From CAYQNU01 sp964419055 (GTDB lineage: Bacteria; Bacteroidota; Bacteroidia; Flavobacteriales_D; Parvicellaceae), in contig CAYQNU010000041.1 of the NCBI GenBank assembly GCA_964419055.1, positions 1 to 13,621 of the forward strand: a DNA stretch of 13,621 bases, in the 5' to 3' direction. The notes under the pieces are model-generated. The model did no database searches. It was not told the origin of the DNA and worked only from the letters and a program-made list of their open reading frames with translations. Positions 6,304 through 11,968 of the stretch are shown here, one piece after another. Position 1 is the stretch's first letter. Every line of letters starts with the position of its first letter. A program made the position numbers and the translations under genes.

Positions 6304-7128
6304 TTAAATGCTTAAAGAAACACGTTTAAAATCGGTAACAGTTAAGTTAGGATTGGTTTCTTTTAAGAAATCTTTTACGCTTTTTTTACCATCTCTTACA
6401 AATGTTTGATGTAATAAGGTAGTTTCAGCGAAAAATTTATTTAATCTTCCTTGAGCAATTTTATCAGCCATTTCAGCAGGTTTCCCTTCTTGAATAGCTA
6501 AATCTCTTGCAATTTCTAATTCTTTAGCAATTACATCTGCAGGTACTGATTTCTCATCTACTGCGATAGGTGCCATAGCAGCAATTTGCATAGCTATTTG
6601 ACGACCAGCATCTTCTTCATCAGCAGTAAGACCTACGATAGAAGCAATTTGATTTCCTGGGTGGTTGTAAGATACTACTCGAACAGCTTCAATTACTTCG
6701 AAAGCAGAGATTTCGATTTTTTCACCGATAACACCTGTTTGCTCAATAATTTTTTCACCAATAGTAATTCCTCCGTAAGGTAAAGCCAAAACAGCATCTT
6801 TACTAGTTGAGTTGTTAGCGATAGCAGCATCTAAAAATCCATTTGCCATTGCAACGAAATCAGCGTTTTTAGCAACGAAATCTGTTTCACAATTTACACA
6901 AATAAGGTATCCTTTTTTACCATCTGCTGATGATTTAGCCAAAACTAATCCTTCAGAAGCCTCACGGTCACCTCTTTTTGCAGCTACTTTTTGTCCTTGT
7001 TTTCTTAATAAATCGATAGCTTCTTCCATGTTTCCGTTAGCTTCGGTAAGGGCTTTTTTACAATCCATCATACCTGCTCCCGTTTTTTGGCGCAAATCGT
7101 TTACATCTTTTGCAGTAATTACTGACAT
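6304..7128 (-). CDS. tsf: translation elongation factor Ts
   Basis: Nucleotide exchange factor for EF-Tu, acting in the cytoplasm during elongation. The 274-residue protein starts with the UBA-like N-terminal domain (ITAKDVNDLRQKTGAGMMDCKKALTEANGNMEEAIDLLRKQG, residues 4-45). The EF-Tu contact motif TDFVAKN follows at 82-88, with IEQTGVIGEKI and the MQIAAMAPIAV region typical of the core domains. It ends VTDFKRVSLSI, close to other family C-termini. It is encoded 26 bases after rpsB, the near-universal pairing, and an intrinsic terminator follows its stop. No anomaly seen. Confidence 0.98.
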   Translation of the reverse strand: MSVITAKDVNDLRQKTGAGMMDCKKALTEANGNMEEAIDLLRKQGQKVAAKRGDREASEGLVLAKSSADGKKGYLICVNCETDFVAKNADFVAMANGFLDAAIANNSTSKDAVLALPYGGITIGEKIIEQTGVIGEKIEISAFEVIEAVRVVSYNHPGNQIASIVGLTADEEDAGRQIAMQIAAMAPIAVDEKSVPADVIAKELEIARDLAIQEGKPAEMADKIAQGRLNKFFAETTLLHQTFVRDGKKSVKDFLKETNPNLTVTDFKRVSLSI

Positions 7129-7154
7129 GATATATAATTTTTAAAAGTTATTAA

Positions 7155-7895
7155 TTAATCTACTGAAGTTTCAGCTTCTTCTTTTACATCAACTTTATCT
7201 TTAGAGTTTTTTCTTTCCTCTAAACCTTCGTTAATAGCGTCAACCATTTTGCTTACAATAATATCAATTGATTTTGTAGCATCATCGTTAGCTGGGATGA
7301 TAAAATCAACACCGATTGGGCTTGAATTTGTATCAACAATTCCAAAAACTGGAATACCTAATTTTTTTGCTTCTTTAACTGCGATGTGTTCTTTCTTTAC
7401 GTCAACAATAAATAATGCAGCAGGAAGTCTGCTCATATCCACAACATTTCCAAAGATTTTATCTAATTTATCTTTGATACGTGATTTTTGTAAACGCTCT
7501 CTTTTAGATAATTCACTACCTGTAGTTTCTTTAATGAGTTTTTCGATAGTACTCATTTTTTTAATTGTTCTACGTGTAGTTTTGAAGTTAGTCAATAAAC
7601 CACCTGGCCATCTTTCAACCACGTATGGCATACTAGTAGGACCTACTTTAGTGATAATTGTTTCTTTAGCTTGTTTTTTTGTAGCAACAAAAAGGATTTT
7701 TCTTCCTGATTTTGCAATGGAATGAATTGCATTAGCTGCATCTTCAATTTTTGCTACTGTTTTGTTAAGGTCGATGATGTGAATACCTTTTCTCTCATCA
7801 AATACGTAAGGAGCCATTAAAGGGTTCCACTTACTTTTCATATGCCCAAAATGCACTCCGGCTTTAAGCAATTCTTCGAAATTTGTTCTTGCCAT
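7155..7895 (-). CDS. rpsB: 30S ribosomal protein S2 (uS2)
   Basis: Small-subunit protein that joins late in assembly on the back of the 30S and helps place S1 where present. The 246-residue protein has the signatures FEELLKAGVHFGHMKSKWNP (residues 6-25), GRKILFVATKKQAKE, ERWPGGLLTNF (94-104), DMSRLPAALFIVDVKKEHIA, and VDTNSSP followed by IPANDDATKSID. The C-terminus is an acidic, lysine-rich extension (KVDVKEEAETSVD), common in Bacteroidetes. It is preceded by a 162-base leader with several inverted repeats, a candidate for S2 autoregulation, and followed by tsf. The start is preceded by an A-rich tract (AAAAAACAAAGAA) rather than a Shine-Dalgarno. Confidence 0.98.
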   Translation of the reverse strand: MARTNFEELLKAGVHFGHMKSKWNPLMAPYVFDERKGIHIIDLNKTVAKIEDAANAIHSIAKSGRKILFVATKKQAKETIITKVGPTSMPYVVERWPGGLLTNFKTTRRTIKKMSTIEKLIKETTGSELSKRERLQKSRIKDKLDKIFGNVVDMSRLPAALFIVDVKKEHIAVKEAKKLGIPVFGIVDTNSSPIGVDFIIPANDDATKSIDIIVSKMVDAINEGLEERKNSKDKVDVKEEAETSVD

Positions 7896-7930
7896 TTCTT
7901 TGTTTTTTGTTTACTTTCTTTTTACTGAAT

Positions 7931-7947
7931 TAGTTAACTTTTAACTA
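7931..7947 (-). repeat. inverted repeat in the rpsB leader, proximal
   Basis: Arms TAGTTAA (7931-7937) and TTAACTA (7941-7947) with a 3-base spacer would fold into a 7-bp A/U-rich hairpin in the rpsB leader RNA, 36 bases before the start codon. Just upstream in the RNA is a short GC-richer stretch (GCTGCTGGGGAAG). Confidence 0.6.
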
Positions 7948-7961
7948 CTTCCCCAGCAGCG

Positions 7962-7992
7962 ATGCAAAAGCTAAAATTGAATTTTAGGTTTA
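7962..7992 (-). promoter_or_regulatory. possible internal promoter for rpsB-tsf
   Basis: On the minus strand a TTTG is followed after about 21 bases by TAGCTTTTG, one base longer than the TAnnTTTG consensus. If real, it would start an rpsB leader RNA that includes the proximal hairpin at 7931-7947. It overlaps the palindrome at 7971-7987. Weak evidence. Confidence 0.25.
7971..7987. repeat. inverted repeat upstream of rpsB, middle
   Basis: CTAAAATT (7971-7978) and AATTTTAG (7980-7987) are perfect reverse complements around a single central base. It could be a protein-binding palindrome or an A/U-rich RNA hairpin with a 3-base loop. It lies in the spacer of the possible internal rpsB promoter. 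Confidence 0.55.
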
Positions 7993-8013
7993 TACAAAGC
8001 TTAGATACTAAAC

Positions 8014-8034
8014 AAGCACCCGGCAAGGGTGCTT
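8014..8034 (-). terminator. hairpin between rpsI and rpsB: terminator or attenuator
   Basis: AAGCACCC (8014-8021) and GGGTGCTT (8027-8034) form a perfect 8-bp stem with a 5-base loop, 23 bases past the rpsI stop. In the minus-strand RNA it is followed by UUGUUUAG, a poor U tract. It could be a leaky terminator that reduces read-through into rpsB-tsf, a 3' stabiliser of the rplM-rpsI message, or part of the S2 leader. Confidence 0.6.
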
Positions 8035-8057
8035 CTTTAATAACATATAATAAAATA

Positions 8058-8444
8058 TTAACGCTTGCTGAATTGGAATTTCTTTCTCGCTTTTGGTTGA
8101 CCTGGTTTTTTACGTTCAACCATTCTTGGATCACGAGTCATCAAACTTTCGGCTTTTAATAATGGTTTGTTATCAGCACTTACTTCAACTAAAGCTCTAG
8201 CTATAGCCAATCTTACTGCTTCCACTTGTCCATTTACGCCACCACCTTGTACATTTACATTTACATCAAATTTTCCTTCAGTTGAAGTCAATTGGAAAGG
8301 TTGGTTGATTTTGTATTGCAATACACCTGTTGGAAAGTACTCTTTATAATCTCTTTTATTGATTAAAATAGTTCCTTTACCCTCAGACATGTATATTCTT
8401 GCTACTGAAGTTTTTCTTCTTCCGATAGTATTTACTACTGCCAT
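8058..8444 (-). CDS. rpsI: 30S ribosomal protein S9 (uS9)
   Basis: Small-subunit head protein whose C-terminal tail reaches the P-site tRNA. The 128-residue protein has the conserved N-terminal IGRRKTSVARIYMSEGKG (residues 7-24), INKRDYKEYFP, the glycine-rich VQGGGVNGQVEAVRLAIARAL, LMTRDPRMVERKKPGQPKARKKFQFSKR, and the invariant tail ending in SKR. It begins 9 bases after the rplM stop, the standard L13-S9 operon. Complete, with standard length and no anomalies. Confidence 0.98.
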   Translation of the reverse strand: MAVVNTIGRRKTSVARIYMSEGKGTILINKRDYKEYFPTGVLQYKINQPFQLTSTEGKFDVNVNVQGGGVNGQVEAVRLAIARALVEVSADNKPLLKAESLMTRDPRMVERKKPGQPKARKKFQFSKR

Positions 8445-8453
8445 ATTCGTTTA

Positions 8454-8909
8454 TTACTTAATTGAGTCTAAATCTAATTTTGTAGGCTGTTGAGCTTCTT
8501 GTTTGTGCTCTCCTCCAGCATACACATACAAGTTTCTGTATAATGCACTTCCCAAAGTGTTTTTTGGTAACATACCTTTTACAGCCATCTCGATAATACG
8601 CTCTGGTCTTTTTTCCAAAATTTCACGAGCAGTAGCATGACGCTGACCACCTGGATATCCTGTGTGACGAGTGTAAACTTTATCGTTTAACTTGTTTCCT
8701 GTGAAATGAACTTTCTCAGCATTAATTACAACTACGTAATCACCACAATCTGAATGTGGTGTGTAGTTAACTTTGTGCTTACCTCTGATGATTTTAGCAA
8801 CTTTACTTGCTAAACGTCCCAAAGTTTGTCCTTCAGCATCTACTAGATGCCATTTTTTGTCTGCCGATTCTTTGTTGACAGAAACTGTTTTGTAACTTAA
8901 TGTATTCAC
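8454..8909 (-). CDS. rplM: 50S ribosomal protein L13 (uL13)
   Basis: Early-assembling large-subunit protein. The 151-residue protein contains WHLVDAEGQTLGRLASKVAKIIRGK (residues 20-44), GDYVVVINAEKVHFTGNKLNDK, HTGYPGGQR (82-90), and KGMLPKNTLGSALYRNLYVYAG (111-132). The likely initiator is GTG at 8907-8909: it gives the N-terminus MNTLSYKTVSVNK, as in flavobacterial L13 proteins that begin M-D-x-L-S-Y-K-T, and no in-frame ATG lies near. It heads the rplM-rpsI unit behind the best promoter match in the window, with a leader of about 40 bases. A GTG start on a highly expressed gene may tune output. Confidence 0.97.
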   Translation of the reverse strand: MNTLSYKTVSVNKESADKKWHLVDAEGQTLGRLASKVAKIIRGKHKVNYTPHSDCGDYVVVINAEKVHFTGNKLNDKVYTRHTGYPGGQRHATAREILEKRPERIIEMAVKGMLPKNTLGSALYRNLYVYAGGEHKQEAQQPTKLDLDSIK

Positions 8910-8953
8910 TATTAAATTCTTTAAAAATGCGTAATTTCCCTTAAAACGGGCTG

Positions 8954-8984
8954 CGAAGTTAGAACTAATTTTTTAATTAACAAA
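8954..8984 (-). promoter_or_regulatory. promoter of the rplM operon
   Basis: On the minus strand TTTG (8981-8984) is followed by exactly 19 bases and then TAACTTCG (8954-8961), matching the Bacteroidetes -33/-7 pattern TTTG-N19-TAnnTTTG with one change in the -7. Transcription would start near 8949 in GCAGCCC, leaving about 40 bases before the GTG start. It is the clearest promoter in the window. Confidence 0.75.
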
Positions 8985-9015
8985 CACTTCATTAAAAGTT
9001 TTTTAAAATAATTTC

Positions 9016-9483
9016 TCAAATGGCATTAATTTGAAAGAAATTATTCACCTTTTTGATCACCGAATCGGGAGGTGTGTTTAGGTTAATGGTTTCAAAACTA
9101 CCTTTTTTCAACAATAAAAATCCATCTTCTTTGAACAATTCGTTCATGTCAAAAAACATAGTATCATTTATAGCTGCTAGAGAATTGTACTCGTCAGTAA
9201 AAAACTCTATATATTCTAATTGGTTTTGTTGGTTCGCGTAATCGGCCAATTTGATTCGGGTTTCATTAGTAGTCACCTCTGAGGTATCTCCACAATAAAA
9301 AAACAATATAGTTTGTCCTTCATAAGCATATTGATTCCATTTAGCGGTATTCATTATATTATGATTGATTTCCTCACTTGAAACGGTTTCATTTTGCTCA
9401 GGAACTTCTTTCGGTTCTTCAGAACAGGAAATTACCATAAATAGTGCAGCAGTAAGAAGTGTTATGTGGGTTTTTATTTTCAT
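9016..9483 (-). CDS. lipoprotein of unknown function, possible degenerate thioredoxin-like fold
   Basis: I choose ATG 9483, giving 155 residues. An in-frame TTG at 9504 would only add MYFKKKK from a poly-A tract. The signal peptide ends in a lipobox, FMVISC, with the lipidated Cys20 followed by S-E-E-P-K-E, which fits a Bacteroidetes surface-export signal. The mature part has a strand (QTILFFYCGD, where a redox CxxC would lie in thioredoxins but only one Cys is present), helices (ETRIKLADYANQQ), then GFLLLKKGSFETINLNTPPDSVIKKVNNFF, which resembles the end of a thioredoxin fold. That comparison is inference; the family is not recognised. It lies alone between kbl and the rplM promoter, with no clear terminator after it. 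Confidence 0.72.
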   Translation of the reverse strand: MKIKTHITLLTAALFMVISCSEEPKEVPEQNETVSSEEINHNIMNTAKWNQYAYEGQTILFFYCGDTSEVTTNETRIKLADYANQQNQLEYIEFFTDEYNSLAAINDTMFFDMNELFKEDGFLLLKKGSFETINLNTPPDSVIKKVNNFFQINAI

Positions 9484-9536
9484 TTTTTTTTTTTTAAAGT
9501 ACAAAGTATTTAGTCCAAAGGAGGTTTTTGTTTTTT

Positions 9537-9556
9537 TAATCGTAATACGTAATACG
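9537..9556. repeat. short heptamer repeat TAATACG
   Basis: TAATCG (one base short) is followed by two perfect TAATACG units (9543-9549 and 9550-9556) and then TTTG. It has the same 7-base period as the adjacent TCTAGNN array but a different unit, in the gap between kbl and the lipoprotein gene. Confidence 0.6.
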
Positions 9557-9610
9557 TTTGTTGAATTTGTTAGGTATTATGAACTTTTTATATTTCGAAA
9601 ATCGTAAATT

Positions 9611-9690
9611 TTTAGCACCTAGAGTCGATTGTCGTTTATCGAAAATCGATTGTCTAGTATCTAGCGTCTAGCATCTAAAATCTAGCATCT
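9611..9690. repeat. heptanucleotide tandem array of TCTAGNN and TCGNNNN units next to the kbl stop
   Basis: Eleven units in unbroken 7-base register: TTTAGCA, CCTAGAG, TCGATTG, TCGTTTA, TCGAAAA, TCGATTG, TCTAGTA, TCTAGCG, TCTAGCA, TCTAAAA, TCTAGCA. A final TCT follows, whose last T is the first base of the kbl stop codon (read on the minus strand). Two more units (TCGAAAA, TCGTAAA) lie out of register at 9595-9608. The second half, 9653-9680, is nearly identical to the array at 1786-1813, including the preceding ATTG. Confidence 0.85.
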
Positions 9691-10880
9691 TACTTAACCA
9701 CTCCCAATTCCTTCCCTACTTTTATAAAGGCCGCAATGGCTTTGTCTAAGTGATGAATTTCGTGGGCGGCTGATATTTGTGTACGAATGCGTGCTTGTCC
9801 TTTGGCCACTACTGGATAAAAGAAACCTACAGCATAAACGCCTTCTTTCAATAAGCCTTCTGCAAATTTTTGAGAAAGTGCAGCATCATACAACATGATA
9901 GGAACAATTGGTGAATCACCAGGTTTGATATCAAATCCTGCAGCAATGATGCGTTCTTTGAAATATTTAGTATTGGTTTCTAATTTATCTCTTAGAGCAG
10001 TAGATGAACTTAATAAATCAAATACCTTGTTGGAAGCACCTACAATAGCAGGAGCTAAACTATTAGAGAATAAATACGGTCTTGATTTTTGACGTAGCAA
10101 AGCAATGATTTCTTTTTTACCAGTGGTATAACCACCCATTGCTCCACCTAAAGCTTTTCCTAAAGTTCCGGTTATGATGTCAACTCGGTCCATCACACCG
10201 CAATATTCAGGAACACCTCTTCCTGTTTTTCCTATAAATCCAGCTGAGTGACATTCGTCTGTCATAACCAACGCATCATATTTATCGGCTAAATCACAAA
10301 TTTTGTCCATTTTGGCAATGTCGCCATCCATAGAGAAAACACCATCAGTAACGATGATTCTATTGCGACAACCTTGAGCAGCTTTTAATTGCTCTTCAAG
10401 ATCTTCCATATTACTGTGTTTGTAGCGGAAACGTTGCGCTTTGCACAAACGCACACCGTCAATAATAGAAGCGTGATTTAATTCATCCGAAATAATAGCA
10501 TCTTCTTCGTTAAACAACGGTTCGAAAACACCTCCATTAGCATCAAAAGCAGCGGCATATAATATGGTATCTTGTGTACCATAGAATTTAGCAATTTTTG
10601 CTTCTAACTCTTTGTGAATATCTTGTGTTCCGCAGATGAATCGTACAGACGACATTCCATAACCATGCGTGTCTAAAGCATCTTTTGCGGCTTGAATTAC
10701 TTCTGGATGAGAAGACAATCCTAGATAATTATTAGCACACATAATGATCACTTCATCACCTGAAGCCACTTTTACTTCTGCTCCTTGTGGTGTAATGATG
10801 ATGCGCTCTTTTTTGAATATTCCTTGATTTTCTAATGAAGTTAACTCTTCTGTGAGTTGCGTTTTTAGTTTACCGTACAT
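9690..10880 (-). CDS. kbl: glycine C-acetyltransferase (2-amino-3-ketobutyrate CoA ligase)
   Basis: PLP enzyme that cleaves 2-amino-3-oxobutyrate with CoA to glycine and acetyl-CoA, the second step of threonine breakdown by threonine dehydrogenase. At 396 residues it matches the family's usual length of about 398. It shows CANNYLGLSSHPE (residues 48-60), HGYGMSSVRFICGTQDIHKELE (72-93), DELNHASIIDG with cofactor-stacking His136, TDECHSAGFIGKTGRG with Asp208 and His211, and TGTLGKALGGAMGGYTTG with PLP lysine Lys242. It could instead be another alpha-oxoamine synthase such as BioF or serine palmitoyltransferase, but YGMSSVRFICGTQDIHKELE and the N-terminus favour Kbl. No tdh gene is adjacent. The stop codon merges with the heptamer array downstream. 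Confidence 0.95.
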   Translation of the reverse strand: MYGKLKTQLTEELTSLENQGIFKKERIIITPQGAEVKVASGDEVIIMCANNYLGLSSHPEVIQAAKDALDTHGYGMSSVRFICGTQDIHKELEAKIAKFYGTQDTILYAAAFDANGGVFEPLFNEEDAIISDELNHASIIDGVRLCKAQRFRYKHSNMEDLEEQLKAAQGCRNRIIVTDGVFSMDGDIAKMDKICDLADKYDALVMTDECHSAGFIGKTGRGVPEYCGVMDRVDIITGTLGKALGGAMGGYTTGKKEIIALLRQKSRPYLFSNSLAPAIVGASNKVFDLLSSSTALRDKLETNTKYFKERIIAAGFDIKPGDSPIVPIMLYDAALSQKFAEGLLKEGVYAVGFFYPVVAKGQARIRTQISAAHEIHHLDKAIAAFIKVGKELGVVK

Positions 10881-10904
10881 AATTGTATACTTATTTTGAG
10901 GCTA

Positions 10905-10912
10905 CGAAGGTA
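10905..10912 (-). promoter_or_regulatory. candidate -7 element for kbl
   Basis: TACCTTCG on the minus strand resembles the -7 of the rplM promoter (TAACTTCG), and like it is followed by an AGCC. It is 24 bases before the ATG, giving a leader of about 20 bases. A -33 TTTG at 19-21 bases is not found; TTTG occurs at 11 and 27 bases. Confidence 0.45.
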
Positions 10913-10992
10913 AGGAAAAAAATCAAAGAATAATTTTACCAAATCATTTTGTTATCTAGTCTAAAATGGACAGGAGTATTATCTAAAAAGAG

Positions 10993-11781
10993 TTAATCAA
11001 TAAAGTCATTTTTATTGTTTCTTATAAAATGAATAAGCTTTAATTTTATTTTATCTTGATTATAGACTTTAAATAACTCTTTGTTTAACTCATTAAATCC
11101 TTTTGGTTTTGGAATTTTTTCAGTTTCATCTAACCAATATTTTTCAAAGGTTTCTGTATAATTCTTTTTATCAAGTTCGAATTTATAATTAGCTTTTTCT
11201 ACAATTAAAGCAATTTCATTCATACCAATTTTTTTAAAAGCTTGAGGTAAAACTTCATTTAGTTCAGCATTTGACAAATGGTAAAAGTCTTCAAAGCCAC
11301 CATCTGGCAAAATACTTTTATCAAATGAATCTAAAATGTAAAAAAATTGTCGAGAAGAATTCCATTTTTTTATAATCTTATACATATTATCAAAGTCAGT
11401 ACAGTATTTTAAAAAAAGATTCTTTTCAATTACATTAATCAGTTCTTGATCAGGTGTGTTGTCGATAATTTTTATCGAAATTTTTCTATGCACTTTTGTG
11501 TTTTTACCATAGATTAAATCTAGGTGCATAGATTCTAGCATGTTTGGGGATTCTTGAGAACTAAATGATTTTGGAAACAGTTTATTTACTTTTGGTATTT
11601 TGACAAAATATGAAATCACAATAAGTAGTATTAAAATTGCAAAAATTATTAAAATTGTACGTTCAAAAGTGGATGTATTTTCGCTAAATATTTTTTTAAA
11701 TATGCCAATAAACAGTATGCTGGTTTCACTGTTTTGATTAATTGATAGTAAATTATCGGCAATAGGAAATAATGAAAACAT
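10993..11781 (-). CDS. membrane-anchored DMP19/DUF4375-like protein
   Basis: The 262-residue protein has one strong hydrophobic segment (residues 42-60, TILIIFAILILLIVISYFV) after a short N-terminal region with a weaker one (21-28). It is followed by a basic stretch and a soluble domain. Residues about 115-250 carry RQFFYILDSFDKSILPDGGFEDFYHLSNAELNEVLPQAFKKIGMNEIALIVEKA, which resembles the DMP19/DUF4375 family pattern: a helix, then GGF-x-x-FY, then an A-L-x-x-I-G helix. The best-known member, Neisseria DMP19, is a small acidic DNA-mimic protein, and most family members have no known role. Here the domain is rich in lysine as well as acidic residues, so DNA mimicry should not be assumed. The gene lies 112 bases upstream of kbl in the same direction; no terminator is evident between them. 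Confidence 0.65.
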   Translation of the reverse strand: MFSLFPIADNLLSINQNSETSILFIGIFKKIFSENTSTFERTILIIFAILILLIVISYFVKIPKVNKLFPKSFSSQESPNMLESMHLDLIYGKNTKVHRKISIKIIDNTPDQELINVIEKNLFLKYCTDFDNMYKIIKKWNSSRQFFYILDSFDKSILPDGGFEDFYHLSNAELNEVLPQAFKKIGMNEIALIVEKANYKFELDKKNYTETFEKYWLDETEKIPKPKGFNELNKELFKVYNQDKIKLKLIHFIRNNKNDFID

Positions 11782-11827
11782 TTTAATATGGTTTATTTTG
11801 TTGCCTAAATTACTGTTTTATTATTAT

Positions 11828-11878
11828 TTGGAGTTTTTTTTATGCTTTTATTGAGTTAAGAAAGCAAAGTGACTCCAA
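11828..11878 (-). other. gap with a long-spaced inverted repeat
   Basis: TTGGAGT (11828-11834) and ACTCCAA (11872-11878) are reverse complements about 37 bases apart, with an inner GCTTT/AAAGC pair. They could form a loose stem in RNA after the T9SS-protein gene. This is not a typical terminator, since no U tract directly follows the outer stem. The rest of 11782-11968 is AT-rich with no recognisable gene. Confidence 0.25.
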
Positions 11879-11968
11879 TATTTGTACTTATTCAACAATG
11901 CAATTAATACTTCATTTTTAGGTTTCCTAATCATTTCCTTTAATCATTTTGAATGTCTTTCTTTTCTC

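Noticed and set aside
7249..7725. 158-residue plus-strand open frame opposite rpsB
   Set aside because: It is antisense to a certain ribosomal gene and its composition reflects the reverse complement of S2 codons. Other long antisense frames opposite pyrH, tsf, rpsI and kbl were rejected for the same reason.
9484..9504. TTG start adding seven residues to the lipoprotein at 9016-9483
   Set aside because: The extra MYFKKKK comes from a poly-A tract, and ATG 9483 gives a standard lipoprotein signal peptide.
9517..9525. Perfect Shine-Dalgarno-like AAAGGAGGT on the plus strand
   Set aside because: No open reading frame of meaningful length starts 5-12 bases downstream; the first TTG hits a stop within four codons. 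Bacteroidetes rarely use this signal, so it looks like chance. On the minus strand it only resembles the 16S rRNA tail over nine bases.
9611..9690. CRISPR array
   Set aside because: The repeat unit is 7 bases with no spacers, and no cas gene is present.
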